Assembly (NCBI GenBank): GCA_040791665.1
Contig: JBFNNX010000037.1
Location: 62,001 to 126,000, forward strand
Length of the DNA: 64,000 nucleotides
Direction: 5' to 3'
Source of the DNA: Thiodiazotropha sp040791665
GTDB lineage: Bacteria; Pseudomonadota; Gammaproteobacteria; Chromatiales; Chromatiaceae
A program made the translations under genes and the position numbers. The notes under the pieces were generated by a model. It saw only the letters and a program-made list of their open reading frames with translations. It ran no database searches and was not told the DNA's origin. Numbering within the stretch: position 1 is the first letter of the stretch; each line of letters opens with the position of its first letter. Shown in pieces: positions 34,784-44,389 of this stretch.

Positions 34784-35911
34784 TTACTGACTGATCGGAT
34801 GCTGTGTGCGGGGCTCCGCCTGTTCCCGATCCGGCAGCAGTCTGATTTCCATATCCTCAAGCAGAAAGGGGGTGCCGGCACTGACGATTCGTTCACCCGG
34901 TTTGAGACCTTCCAGGACTTCAATGCGGCTTCCCAAGAGCTGGCCGATTTTTACCTTGCGGGATTTGACGGTCATGCTCTGCTCATCGATGACCCAGGCT
35001 TTTGGGTCGAGATTGGTATCGCCTACAATCGCAGTGGCCGGGACCAGGTGTCTTTCGCTTTTATTGAGGAAGCCGTTCAGGTCGACTGTCACGGTGGCGG
35101 TCATACCGGGTAATAGGGTTACGTCGTCTACCCGCTGCATGGTGTAGGTGACCTGAAAGGTCTGCGTTTTGGCGTCGGCCTTGGTGCTTACTTCACGAAA
35201 GGTAAGAGGGTAACTTTTTCCCGGTAGATCGGAGAAACTGACGTTGACGGGAATCTGGTCGCGTTTCGTCTGCGGTGACTCCCTATCGGGTTGCAGTTCG
35301 CGAAGCTGGCTTTCCGGGACATCGAATTTAACTTCCAGCTGTGAGATATCCTGCAGATCCAGGATTACCTGCTTGGCCTGTACCTCTTCGAAGTTTTCAA
35401 CGTAACGCTTGGCGATGACTCCTTTGAACGGGGCGGTCAACTTCGTGTAATTGAGTTCTTGCTGTGCAGATTCCAATGCGGATTGAGCGCTTTTGAATTC
35501 AGCTTCGAGGCGGTCATGGTCCATCTTCGAGATGTGTCCTTTTGTGACCAGTTCCTGTGCGCGGGCATAGTCCTTTTTTGCCTTATCGAAATTCGCCTTT
35601 CGGTTGTTATAAGCGATCTTGTAGTCAGTGCGGTCCAAGGAGGCGATCAGCTGGTCCTTTTCCACATCGTCACCCTCTTTCACTGAGAGTTGCATAACCT
35701 TGCCTGCAACCCTGAAAGCGAGTTCCGCTTTTCTACCCGCATCGATTCGTGCCGGGAATGATCGTACATCGGTGGATCCGGCCTGCTCGACGACAAAGCT
35801 CTTTACCGGGCGCACAATGTTCTTGGTATCTGGCGGCGGCGGTTTTTCACATCCGGCGAGAGCGGCAGCGACCAGGATGATTCCGATAGAACGAAACGAA
35901 CAACCATGCAT
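34784..35911 (-). CDS. RND periplasmic adaptor lipoprotein
   Basis: The start is taken at ATG 35911, which is preceded by GGAGG at 8 bases, rather than five codons earlier. This gives 375 residues. A lipobox (LAGC, near residue 21) follows a hydrophobic segment, so the protein is lipid-anchored. The HlyD-type arrangement is clear: lipoyl half (KEGDDVEKDQLIASLDRTDY), helical hairpin (about 85-130), second lipoyl half (LTAPFKGVIAKRYVENFEEV) and beta-barrel domains. It works with the RND permease downstream in the same operon. The previous gene is over 260 bases away in the other direction. Confidence 0.88.
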   Translation of the reverse strand: MHGCSFRSIGIILVAAALAGCEKPPPPDTKNIVRPVKSFVVEQAGSTDVRSFPARIDAGRKAELAFRVAGKVMQLSVKEGDDVEKDQLIASLDRTDYKIAYNNRKANFDKAKKDYARAQELVTKGHISKMDHDRLEAEFKSAQSALESAQQELNYTKLTAPFKGVIAKRYVENFEEVQAKQVILDLQDISQLEVKFDVPESQLRELQPDRESPQTKRDQIPVNVSFSDLPGKSYPLTFREVSTKADAKTQTFQVTYTMQRVDDVTLLPGMTATVTVDLNGFLNKSERHLVPATAIVGDTNLDPKAWVIDEQSMTVKSRKVKIGQLLGSRIEVLEGLKPGERIVSAGTPFLLEDMEIRLLPDREQAEPRTQHPISQ

Positions 35912-36178
35912 GATGAAATCCTCCATACTTTCGGTCGCCTAACCTGTTGCTCAACGGATCTGAAAAACTAAGTATAACTATATTTACCTCGTCAATAACA
36001 ACAAATTCAGAAGGGGTGGCAGGCCATACCGTTGTTGCCGGTCCACTTAGTGTCGTGGAAATGGTTCAAACTATCGATCGTAAGGATTGCACATGCTGTC
36101 ATGTGAATGGAAAGGGTCTGCGGAATAGTCACAGCGCAGATGATTGGATTGGTGATGACAGGCTATGGGAATTCGTGT

Positions 36179-38422
36179 CTATTGCATGTCATGGACACGC
36201 TGCCTGAGATCGTCATGTCCGAGTGAATAGAGGCTGTTAAAAATTCTGCTATAGTGTGACAAATTGGCTCTGGCCGATCTATCTGAGTAGTTGATCTGGT
36301 TAAACTCACGGGAAATTTCATTGGCTTGTAACGGAACATTCAGTGCCGCCAGTCTATCGAGTAATTTCTCAATGGTCAGTCCCGCGGGTCTCCGATATCC
36401 GGCGTTGTGTAACAGGTCGTCAATCGCCTGCAAGTGGTAGGCTATCGCCTCATCGGATGTTGCTGCCCGTGTGGAGTCGAGCCTGCGCTTGATTTGGAAT
36501 GCGCGCCATCTGGGGTGAATGTATGGCCAGGCTATCCACAAGCACAACAGGATTGCACCGAGGGCGGTGAATAGCGGCCATGTTTTGATGAAAAAGAGTT
36601 TCAGATAAGCGCCTGCCCAGGTGACCAGAAGATACGCCGCTTGCCAGCTGGCGCTCAACATCATCTCAAGCGTGAGTTCACTCTCTCCCATCGCATGCTG
36701 GAGACGCAACTGTCGCTCGACATAGTCGTTGATCTGTTCGGCGGAGAGTGTTTCATTGTCGACCGCCGGGCCATCGTAGTAGGCGGTGGGTTCCAGCTCC
36801 AGCCAACCGATATCATCAACATAGGCTTCGACCCATGCATGGCCATCCAGGGCATAAATATCGTAATAACCGGTCATCGGGTTTTGGTTCGTCGCGGAAA
36901 AGCCGGTGACCAATCGAGAAGGTATACCCTGAGTACGTAGCATGATGGCAAGCGCACTGGCAAAGTACTCGCAATGTCCCTTTTTGGTTTCAAACAGAAA
37001 CCGGCTCAGGGGTGTCTGATGCTGTGATTTGAAAATGGAGTCGAAGTCGTAGTCATAGTGCTTGCGCAGGTGCTGTTCCAAGGCTATGGCCTTTGCAAAC
37101 TGGCTGTCGTACGGTTCGGCTACTTGACTGGCCAATTGGATTATACGGGGATCGATATTCTGCGGTAGTTGTCTGAAGTTGGGCAATTCCACATATTCTG
37201 TTTCGGCGAAGGTTCGACCGTTGCGTATTGTGCGCTGTGATTCAACGGCATATGCCGTGCCGCTTTTTAACGCCCCTGGCGAGTGAAGCTGGCCGAATGC
37301 ATCCAGGGCGATGACTGTTGAGGGGAAATTGACCTTTACCGGTACTGCCGCCGCCGGGATATAGTCACCCAGATCGCGCTCGATAAAGACCTCATAATGT
37401 TCAGTCATGCTTCCTGGTAAATTGATTGTCGAAGGCTGCAATTCTATCTCCCCGCGGGAGAGCTGCAGCTTACTTAACCGTTTTGCTGAACTGTACCAAC
37501 GCAGGCCATCGAAACGATCAAAGATACGTGCACGTAGATAGAGGGGGCGGTCTGCACGGACATGAGCAACGATTACATTACTGAAACGATCGCCCTGGTC
37601 GTCCGGATTGTCGATATCCATCTCGTAGTCGAAACCACGATAACGGAAAGGTGACTGTGTGGATTGACTGCCGGATGATCGGCCTGATCTATCGTGTGAA
37701 TCATCCGCATCGAACTTTTCGGCCAGATCCTGGAGTAGAGACTCAGCAGGACTTTGTCCGGTTTCGTTGCCATGACCTTGTTCCGCTTCCTGCTCCCACG
37801 CCGGGTTTTCATAGAAATGGTCGGAACCCGGAATGGCGCCGAGATTGCCCGCTGGAAACCGGGGTACGATCAGATAGATGATCAGCGCCAAGCCAACCAG
37901 CAGGGAAGCGGCACGCAGTTGGTCGAGCGGGTTCCATTGGGAACGGTTGCGGCTCAAGGGTTCAATATAGGCATAGCCCAGGGCGATGCTGATAGTCACT
38001 GAATAGGCGAGAAAAAAAAGTAGATAATGACCTGATTTCGATTCGACCGCACCGGCTATCAGTGCGGTGAAACCCACCGCCAGTCCCATATAGAGCCGGC
38101 GGTAGTCATGGGTTTGAAACAGCAGTGCAAGATGGGCGAATCCTATGAAGACTAAAAGCGCCGGGAGGGGACCGTAGATGACCATCAGGGGCAGGAAGAG
38201 AACAATCCCCGTGGCGGCGATCTGTTCCGAGATCTTCAGATAGGGATTGGTCTGCTCATCGGTGCGTCCCACGAGCGCCAGTATGAAATGGGTTGCGGCC
38301 ACAGTCACAGTCGCACCGAGAAGCGCGGCCAATACACCCAGGTAGGCAAACAGGGCCGCCCCTGCCGCAACCGCTGATACCAGGCTATACCAATAGACGA
38401 CCTTGAGCGATTCGAGCTTCAC
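36179..38422 (-). CDS. transglutaminase-like membrane protein (DUF3488/TgpA type)
   Basis: A 747-residue protein. About seven helices make up residues 1-190. A periplasmic region with a transglutaminase-like domain (about 400-540) follows, with the catalytic Cys in KKGHCEYFASALAI, His in GHAWVEAYV and Asp/Glu region LELEPTAYYD. A single helix near 600-620 and a C-terminal cytoplasmic tail complete the protein. It is the last gene of a moxR-DUF58-transglutaminase operon with 4-base overlaps. In Pseudomonas the homologue TgpA is an essential protein with unclear substrate. The trio probably acts on the envelope, with MoxR as chaperone-like ATPase. Confidence 0.88.
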   Translation of the reverse strand: MKLESLKVVYWYSLVSAVAAGAALFAYLGVLAALLGATVTVAATHFILALVGRTDEQTNPYLKISEQIAATGIVLFLPLMVIYGPLPALLVFIGFAHLALLFQTHDYRRLYMGLAVGFTALIAGAVESKSGHYLLFFLAYSVTISIALGYAYIEPLSRNRSQWNPLDQLRAASLLVGLALIIYLIVPRFPAGNLGAIPGSDHFYENPAWEQEAEQGHGNETGQSPAESLLQDLAEKFDADDSHDRSGRSSGSQSTQSPFRYRGFDYEMDIDNPDDQGDRFSNVIVAHVRADRPLYLRARIFDRFDGLRWYSSAKRLSKLQLSRGEIELQPSTINLPGSMTEHYEVFIERDLGDYIPAAAVPVKVNFPSTVIALDAFGQLHSPGALKSGTAYAVESQRTIRNGRTFAETEYVELPNFRQLPQNIDPRIIQLASQVAEPYDSQFAKAIALEQHLRKHYDYDFDSIFKSQHQTPLSRFLFETKKGHCEYFASALAIMLRTQGIPSRLVTGFSATNQNPMTGYYDIYALDGHAWVEAYVDDIGWLELEPTAYYDGPAVDNETLSAEQINDYVERQLRLQHAMGESELTLEMMLSASWQAAYLLVTWAGAYLKLFFIKTWPLFTALGAILLCLWIAWPYIHPRWRAFQIKRRLDSTRAATSDEAIAYHLQAIDDLLHNAGYRRPAGLTIEKLLDRLAALNVPLQANEISREFNQINYSDRSARANLSHYSRIFNSLYSLGHDDLRQRVHDMQ

Positions 38423-39654
38423 TGGAAAAGCTCCTGTAGCGGGGAAAGGGCGTTGACAGGATAGATCAACCGATTGCCTTCCCGATGGTAGTCACTGGTC
38501 GGGTTTTTACGCATGGGAAAGAGAAAACTCTCTGCATCCATCTCGATATCGACGTGGGTCAGATAGGGGGGGAGAATTGGCAGTTGACCATCATCCTGGA
38601 GACGAAATCCGGTTATCAGATTGGCCTGAGGAAATCTGATCACTGCCTGCTCGATCAAATCGCTGCAACTTTGAGTGCCGTTGCTCTCGAGCGTCGCCAG
38701 CAAGGCATACAGATCGTAGAGGTCGGATGTATAGGCCGGGACAACATAGTCGTGCCAGTTTCCGTTTTCGACCACCAATATACTCTGCATCCCGTCACGG
38801 CTGGCAAAGTGAATCATCGAGGCGGCGATAGAGATGGCATATTCAAAAGTGGATCTCGAGCCCTCACCCCGATTGAAGTCCGGTCTGCAGTCGAGTATCA
38901 CCAACAAAACCGGACGGTCGCTGCGTTCATATTCTTTAACCACCAGTTGCTGTTGTCGGGCGGAGGCGCGCCAGTGGATGTGGCGCAGACTATCGCCCTG
39001 GGTATATTCCCGTACCGTCGCAAACTCGTCCTGGCCGCCCTGTTGAGGTATGCGCAGATTGCCATCGCTGTTGGCATCCGCAATGACAGGCAGGGGAATG
39101 CACTGCAGGTCATATACCCGGGGAAGTACCAGGACATCCAGCGTATCGGTTGTCAGTTGTCGGCTATGTCTTACCACACCGAATGGATAGGAGGAGGAGA
39201 GTGTGAGCTGTTGCAGCTGAAACTTGCCGCGGCGCTCGCAGTGTATCGTTGCGCGGCTGCGGATCGCCTTGTCGCATCGCGAGATGAATAGCTTCTGCTT
39301 AGCTTCGGCAAATGGGAGGTGGTCGGTCAACTGAAGATGATAACGTCGACCTTTTGATGAAATCCGGTAGACCAACTCGCCTTCACTGCCGGCAGTCAGA
39401 TCGCCGACCAATGAGCGCTCCACCGTGATACCACGCAATTGCAGTCTGGGTAGCAAATGGGAGATCAGCAATAGCGACAAGCAGAGTGAAGATAAACCGT
39501 AAAGCAGAGCCAGTCCCCGGTTCCAGGCGGCAAAAAAACAGGCCAGGGAGAGCAGCCAGATGACGACATGCAGGTTGAACCAGCGCTGCAGCCAGGCGAT
39601 GACTTCAGGTGGAAGCCTGTTGGATGACAAGGCCTGCTCCCTCATTCCGCTCAC
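38419..39654 (-). CDS. DUF58-family protein, middle gene of the MoxR operon
   Basis: A 411-residue protein with two N-terminal membrane helices (about 30-70). The DUF58 motif GDSLRHIHWRASARQQQLVVKEYE is around residues 225-250, followed by a von Willebrand A-like region with LLVILDCRPD. DUF58 proteins are nearly always paired with MoxR-type AAA ATPases and are thought to form metal-site-binding scaffold partners. It overlaps both neighbours by 4 bases (ATGA), so all three genes are translated together. Specific client unknown. Confidence 0.85.
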   Translation of the reverse strand: MSGMREQALSSNRLPPEVIAWLQRWFNLHVVIWLLSLACFFAAWNRGLALLYGLSSLCLSLLLISHLLPRLQLRGITVERSLVGDLTAGSEGELVYRISSKGRRYHLQLTDHLPFAEAKQKLFISRCDKAIRSRATIHCERRGKFQLQQLTLSSSYPFGVVRHSRQLTTDTLDVLVLPRVYDLQCIPLPVIADANSDGNLRIPQQGGQDEFATVREYTQGDSLRHIHWRASARQQQLVVKEYERSDRPVLLVILDCRPDFNRGEGSRSTFEYAISIAASMIHFASRDGMQSILVVENGNWHDYVVPAYTSDLYDLYALLATLESNGTQSCSDLIEQAVIRFPQANLITGFRLQDDGQLPILPPYLTHVDIEMDAESFLFPMRKNPTSDYHREGNRLIYPVNALSPLQELFQ

Positions 39655-40649
39655 TCCGCCAGTTCGAGAACAGTCTCCGTTTTTTGACTGTCACCCTTAC
39701 TCTCCGGCATGGCGGGAACCGGCGTGGCATCGACGATCTCCTGCAGGAGATTCTGATCATTGTCGTTATTGCTTCTTAACAGCATACGATGTGCCAGAAC
39801 GGGTACCACCAATTCCTGTACCCGGAGTGGCGTGACAAAGCTTTCGTCGTTCAGCAGCGCGCTGGCCTGCGCCGCCTTCATCAGGGATATCGAACCTCGA
39901 GGGCTGACGCCCAGGCGGATCTTTTTATGTACACGGGTGGCGTGAATCAGGGCTGCTATGTAATCGACGATTTTCTGGTCTATCTGGATCTTGCTCACCG
40001 CACGCTGCAGTTTGAGCAGGGTTTCTTCGTCGATATTTGCCGCAATCTGTTCGAGTGGGTCATCGCCACGGTTCATCTGCATGATGCGGGTTTCGTCCCG
40101 CAGTTTGGGATAGCCCAGGGAGACACGCATGAAAAAACGATCCAGTTGTGCTTCAGGCAGTGGAAATGTGCCACTGAATTCGATCGGATTCTGGGTGGCG
40201 ATAACCATGAAAGTGGCCGGCAGCTTACGGGTCTTTCGATCCGCGGTGACCGTCCTCTCCGCCATCGCCTCGAGCAGGGCCGATTGCGTGCGCGGCGAGG
40301 TCCGGTTGATCTCATCGGCCAGCAGAATGTTGGTAAACACCGGACCGGGTAAAAAGCGGAATGCCTGCGCCTTCTGATCGAATATGGAGATGCCTGTGAT
40401 GTCCGCCGGCAGCAGATCCGGGGTACATTGAATCCGCTTGAAAGTCAGATCCAGGCTCTTTGCCAGGGCCTTGGCCAGGGTGGTTTTGCCCAGGCCGGGC
40501 AAATCCTCCAGCAGCAGGTGTCCACGGCAGAGCAGGCTGATCATCACCAGGCGCAGGGTATCCGGCTTGCCGATAATGGCTTTTTGCCACTCTGCCAACA
40601 GTGAACGGAGCAGCTTACCCGGTGTTAGTCGATTGGAATCTGACATCAA
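39651..40649 (-). CDS. MoxR-family AAA+ ATPase
   Basis: A 332-residue AAA+ ATPase. Walker A is LEDLPGLGKTTLAKAL (about residues 50-65), Walker B is LLADEINRTSP (about 110-120), and a sensor region IATQNPIEFSGTFPLPEAQLDRF follows. MoxR ATPases act as chaperones for assembling enzyme complexes, usually with a VWA/DUF58 partner. It is the first gene of the three-gene operon with DUF58 and transglutaminase-like genes. The promoter should lie between 40650 and 40902, in the divergent gap shared with icd. Confidence 0.92.
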   Translation of the reverse strand: MMSDSNRLTPGKLLRSLLAEWQKAIIGKPDTLRLVMISLLCRGHLLLEDLPGLGKTTLAKALAKSLDLTFKRIQCTPDLLPADITGISIFDQKAQAFRFLPGPVFTNILLADEINRTSPRTQSALLEAMAERTVTADRKTRKLPATFMVIATQNPIEFSGTFPLPEAQLDRFFMRVSLGYPKLRDETRIMQMNRGDDPLEQIAANIDEETLLKLQRAVSKIQIDQKIVDYIAALIHATRVHKKIRLGVSPRGSISLMKAAQASALLNDESFVTPLRVQELVVPVLAHRMLLRSNNDNDQNLLQEIVDATPVPAMPESKGDSQKTETVLELAE

Positions 40650-40902
40650 ACCTCCCTGTAACCATCTTGAGGGGACTCAATCGGAGTGGTCAATTACTTA
40701 AATATTCCACGGAATTAGGCATTTATTAACCTCTTATAGCGTGCATTATCATAACATCTTGAGCTTTTTTTAGATCAAAAGGCGATAGGTCTGTAAACAT
40801 CCACCGAAACACAGCTACAATTGCATCTTTTATAAAGATCGAATGACCTGCTTTTCGGGTTTGCGATGATTTCACCGTTTTTTCTAAATACAGGAAACAT
40901 CC

Positions 40903-42159
40903 ATGGCATATGACAAGATTGAGATCCCTTCCACAGGGGAAAAGATTACCGTTAATCCGAATGGGGCGCTGAATGTACCGGATAACCCCATTATTCCCTA
41001 CATAGAAGGTGATGGCATAGGCGTGGATATTACTCCGGTAATGAAAAAAGTGATCGATGCCGCGGTGGAGAAGGCCTACGGAGGAGAGAAGAAGATAGCC
41101 TGGATGGAGGTTTATGCCGGCGAGAAGGCGACCCATGTCTACGACAGCGATACCTGGCTGCCAGAGGAGACCCTGGATGCTGTGAAGGACTTCGTCGTCT
41201 CCATCAAAGGTCCGTTGACGACACCGGTGGGTGGCGGTATCCGCTCCCTCAATGTAGCGCTTCGTCAACAGCTCGATCTGTATGTGTGTCTAAGGCCGGT
41301 ACGCTATTTCGATGGTACTCCCAGTCCGCTGAAGGAGCCTGAAAAGACCAACATGGTGATTTTCCGCGAGAATTCGGAAGACATCTATGCCGGTATAGAG
41401 TGGGAGTCAGGCAGCGAAGAGGCAAAGAAGGTGATCGATTTTCTGCAGGACGCCATGGGTGTCAGCAAGATCCGCTTTCCGGCCACGTCCGGTATCGGTG
41501 TAAAACCCGTTTCCAGCGACGGCACCAAACGTCTGGTGCGCAAGGCGATTCAGTATGCCATCGATAACAACCGCGATTCGGTGACGCTGGTGCACAAGGG
41601 CAATATCATGAAATTTACCGAAGGCGCCTTCAAAAACTGGGGTTACGAGTTGGCCAGGGAGGAGTTCGGCGCGGTTGAGTTGGATGGTGGACCCTGGTGC
41701 AGTTTCAAGAATCCAAAGAGCGGCAAGGAGATCATCGTCAAGGATGTAATCGCCGATGCCTTCCTGCAGCAGATCCTGTTGCGACCCGCCGAGTACAGCG
41801 TGATTGCGACCCTGAATCTGAACGGCGACTATATCTCCGATGCCCTGGCGGCGCAGGTGGGCGGTATCGGTATAGCGCCGGGTGCCAACCTGTCGGATGA
41901 GGTGGCCATGTTCGAAGCGACCCATGGTACAGCGCCGAAATATGCCGGACAGGACAAGGTCAATCCCGGATCGCTGATCCTTTCGGCCGAAATGATGTTG
42001 CGTCACATGGGTTGGTTCGAGGCGGCGGATCTGATCATCAAAAGCCTGGGCGATACGATCTCCGCAAAGACTGTCACATACGACTTCGCAAGATTGATGG
42101 ATAATCCTCAGGAGTTGAGCTGTTCGGCTTTCGGCGATGCCATGATCAATATGATGTAG
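40903..42159 (+). CDS. icd: isocitrate dehydrogenase (NADP-type)
   Basis: A 418-residue homodimeric enzyme of the TCA cycle, converting isocitrate to 2-oxoglutarate and CO2. The substrate site RSLNVALRQ and the NMVIFRENSEDIYAGIEW segment match E. coli Icd, including the serine that AceK phosphorylates there. The GTAPKYAGQDKVNPGSLIL region near residues 345-365 carries the NADP-specificity elements. It stands alone, with a strong hairpin after its stop. In an autotroph with an incomplete cycle it could serve glutamate synthesis, but this is inference. Confidence 0.95.
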   Translation: MAYDKIEIPSTGEKITVNPNGALNVPDNPIIPYIEGDGIGVDITPVMKKVIDAAVEKAYGGEKKIAWMEVYAGEKATHVYDSDTWLPEETLDAVKDFVVSIKGPLTTPVGGGIRSLNVALRQQLDLYVCLRPVRYFDGTPSPLKEPEKTNMVIFRENSEDIYAGIEWESGSEEAKKVIDFLQDAMGVSKIRFPATSGIGVKPVSSDGTKRLVRKAIQYAIDNNRDSVTLVHKGNIMKFTEGAFKNWGYELAREEFGAVELDGGPWCSFKNPKSGKEIIVKDVIADAFLQQILLRPAEYSVIATLNLNGDYISDALAAQVGGIGIAPGANLSDEVAMFEATHGTAPKYAGQDKVNPGSLILSAEMMLRHMGWFEAADLIIKSLGDTISAKTVTYDFARLMDNPQELSCSAFGDAMINMM

Positions 42160-42171
42160 GGGTAAGACGGA

Positions 42172-42204
42172 CTCGGCCTTTATCGCAAGGATGCGATAGC
42201 TGAG
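42172..42204. terminator. long hairpin between convergent icd and DUF3549 genes
   Basis: CTCGGC (42172-42177) pairs with GCTGAG at the far end, including one G-T pair. Inside, TATCGCA (42181-42187) pairs perfectly with TGCGATA (42192-42198) around an AGGA loop. It begins 12 bases after the icd stop and ends 25 bases before the convergent gene's stop. The T content downstream is moderate (TTGTCTTT), so a bidirectional terminator is likely but not certain. Confidence 0.55.
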
Positions 42205-42229
42205 TGCCGATTGTCTTTACCGTTACTGA

Positions 42230-43279
42230 TTACTCACCCCTTATTTGACTGAAAAATGTGCCGATTACCTGGCTCAGCCTTTCTGTACGTTTTGGATTGC
42301 GCAGACTGGATTGCATATCGGATCTGGTAGCAGGCAGATAGAGCAGGTCGCTTAAGATGCCATTGAAAAACGTTTGACCCACCTCGTTGTCCGCCAGCCG
42401 TTCAAGATAGCGATGGCGCAGTGAGACATCCTCCAGCGACTCCCAGGCACGTCCCGCTATTGCCGCCAGCAGGTCGCTGCGACGAGAGATGGAATGGTCG
42501 AGGAGCCGGTGCATGAAATCATCGCGAATCGTCTTTTCGCTGCTTTGGGAGAGGCCGCGTACCACTGCCGATAGTATTTGTGGATTCGGCCTATCCTGTT
42601 GCAGGGTCGATAGGCCTCTTTGCACCAGGGCCTTTGCGATCGTATGGGGTATCACCTCGTTTTCGAGACAGTGGCACAATGCCTCCAGGGGGGAGGGAGG
42701 CAGAGATGGAATCGATTTGGCCAGACGCTGGGTATTGCCATGCTGATCGAGTCGGGCGGTCAGATCGGCAATCCCCTGATAACCGATGAATGACCACTGA
42801 TCCCAGCCCAAGTCACCGTCGAAATAGGCCTTGGCATGGTCGTGGAAACGGGAGACCGGCTTATTCAGGCTGCGGGTCAGGCGCGCATGAAATATGGCCA
42901 AGCGTTCCTGCTTGGGCTGGAAGGCATATGGATTGTTCTGCAGTGCGGTCTGCATACCGTCCGCATGGGGTCTAGTCCCCAAACTCTCCACCAGATGATG
43001 CATGAACTCATCCCTTGCCGGCAGTAGCAGCTTGCCCTGTTCATCCAGTGGAAAGCGGATGAACCAGATCATGGCCTCAATCTGTTGCTGCGCCGGGTCG
43101 GCAAGGGTCAGGGCAAACCACGCCCGCTGTTGCAGTGGTAACGGGTAGGGAGTCTCCGTCTTTTCGAATGCGACGAATTGCTCCCTAGGAATGGTGTTGA
43201 CCCTGCGGCCCATATCCGAAAAATCCAGTGAGAGTCCGCCGGATTCGATGAATTCAGTCAGTGTGGCGATCGTGTTCAT
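42230..43279 (-). CDS. DUF3549-family protein
   Basis: A 349-residue soluble protein. I recognise the N-terminal pattern TLTEFIESGGLSLDFSDMGRR and ARDEFMHHLVESLG as those of the gammaproteobacterial DUF3549 family, whose function is unknown. The rest is mostly helical with repeated Leu-rich segments, suggesting an alpha-solenoid scaffold. It has no membrane segment or signal peptide. It stands between icd (convergent) and the YcgN gene (same strand), with a repeat element between it and the latter. Confidence 0.7.
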   Translation of the reverse strand: MNTIATLTEFIESGGLSLDFSDMGRRVNTIPREQFVAFEKTETPYPLPLQQRAWFALTLADPAQQQIEAMIWFIRFPLDEQGKLLLPARDEFMHHLVESLGTRPHADGMQTALQNNPYAFQPKQERLAIFHARLTRSLNKPVSRFHDHAKAYFDGDLGWDQWSFIGYQGIADLTARLDQHGNTQRLAKSIPSLPPSPLEALCHCLENEVIPHTIAKALVQRGLSTLQQDRPNPQILSAVVRGLSQSSEKTIRDDFMHRLLDHSISRRSDLLAAIAGRAWESLEDVSLRHRYLERLADNEVGQTFFNGILSDLLYLPATRSDMQSSLRNPKRTERLSQVIGTFFSQIRGE

Positions 43280-43347
43280 AAATACAAGCCTAGATTAATC
43301 TGCAGGTTCTAAAGGGGCAGTTCATCTGCTTAAAGAACAGTCAGTTA

Positions 43348-43499
43348 GCCGCAAATGAACGCAAACAACCGCAAATTTGACGCAAATGTTAAAACAGGGA
43401 TTTATTGATAGGTTGTGTTTTCTTAAGACAGTCATCATTGGCCACATCAACTAATTTCTATTTGCGCATATTTGGAGGTTATTTGCGTTCGTTTGCGGC
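43348..43499. repeat. 152-bp element with terminal inverted repeats (family A, copy 3)
   Basis: The left end is GCCGCAAATGAACGCAAA at 43348. The right end, in reverse complement, is GCCGCAAACGAACGCAAA from 43499: a single mismatch in 18. Several inner GCAAAT units repeat the theme. The element directly precedes, by 5 bases, the stop codon of the minus-strand YcgN gene, just as copy 1 abuts the NuoM-like gene stop. It has no coding content. Confidence 0.65.
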
Positions 43500-43504
43500 A
43501 ATCA

Positions 43505-43945
43505 CTATATCCAATCGACCAGATGATGCTCCCAGTCGTCCGCCTCCGATTCCCTGATGACCTTGCCGCGGATGGAGTGGCCTGCATTTTCCACGCTCTG
43601 AGGATCACTGCTTACCAAAGGGTGCCAGTCGGGAAGCGGTTTCCCTTCCGCCAACAGGCGGTAGGCGCATGTCCGTGGCAGCCAGTAGGGGTCGGCCAGG
43701 TCATTTGGTGTCAGGGTGACGCAATTGGGCACCAGTTTTGAACGTTCCGAATAGCGTGTGCAACGGCAGTTCTCGAGATCGAGCAGATCGCACACGATAT
43801 TGGTGTTGAAGATCTCCCGTGTCTCCTCATCCTCCAGTTTCTGCAGACAGCATTTCCCACAGCCATCACAGAGCGACTCCCACATTTCGTGGGGCATCTC
43901 TTCAAGCGGCGTGGTAGTCCAGAATGGGGATTCGGTAAGGTCCAT
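43505..43945 (-). CDS. YcgN-family cysteine-cluster protein (UPF0260)
   Basis: A 146-residue protein with the family's conserved cysteines: CDGCGKCCLQKLEDE near residues 28-42 and VCDLLDLENCRCTRYSERS near 51-69, plus further Cys at VPNCVTLTP and RTCAYR. This Zn/Fe-binding pattern (CxxCxxCC) defines the YkgJ/YcgN group. The function is unknown, although metal-centre binding is likely. The length is normal. It lies behind a family A repeat and before a long non-coding gap. Confidence 0.82.
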   Translation of the reverse strand: MDLTESPFWTTTPLEEMPHEMWESLCDGCGKCCLQKLEDEETREIFNTNIVCDLLDLENCRCTRYSERSKLVPNCVTLTPNDLADPYWLPRTCAYRLLAEGKPLPDWHPLVSSDPQSVENAGHSIRGKVIRESEADDWEHHLVDWI

Positions 43946-44389
43946 TTATGGGATAATATCACTATAAGTGAGGCAGGTAGCGGGGAGTTTAGGAGCTGCA
44001 ATACCGCAAGGTGAGGGAACCTGACATATTTGTGTGGCGGGCATTGTTCCGATCATGTATGAAACCATCTGTCAATAGCTTTTATGCACAATGAGGGTCA
44101 CTCCGATCAGAGATTGATAAGTTAAGGGGAACTTCTGTGATGGTACATTTGAAATAAACCATAACTAACTGAAATATAACATTATTAATGAATTGTATAG
44201 AAATTACACAATTTAAAAAGAGATGAACAAGATCAAGGGCTGCAGCTCAGTTCCTCCAGCTTACTCACAAAGTTATCCACAGAAACTGTGGACACATTTA
44301 GAGCTGGAGTCGGCCATACTCCCCGAGTCGTCGTCACGCTATCTATGGTCAGTTAATATCTGGTCAATCCTAACCGCGGAGCAAAGATC
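43946..44389. other. 444-base non-coding gap with a DnaA-box-like hairpin
   Basis: The middle (about 44120-44220) is very AT-rich. TTATCCACA at 44273-44281 is an exact match to the classical DnaA box. With CTGTGGA just after it, it forms a TCCACAG-AAA-CTGTGGA hairpin. There is only one box, so this is not an origin; it may regulate ogt. No gene was found. Confidence 0.4.

Noticed and set aside
35947..36207. An 86-codon plus-strand frame with CTCCH, resembling a c-type haem motif
   Set aside because: It has no signal peptide, no ribosome-binding site and overlaps the end of the transglutaminase-like gene; the motif is probably chance or a fragment.
44090..44290. AT-rich stretch with a DnaA box as a possible replication origin
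   Set aside because: Only one box is found and dnaA, dnaN, gidA or parAB are not nearby.
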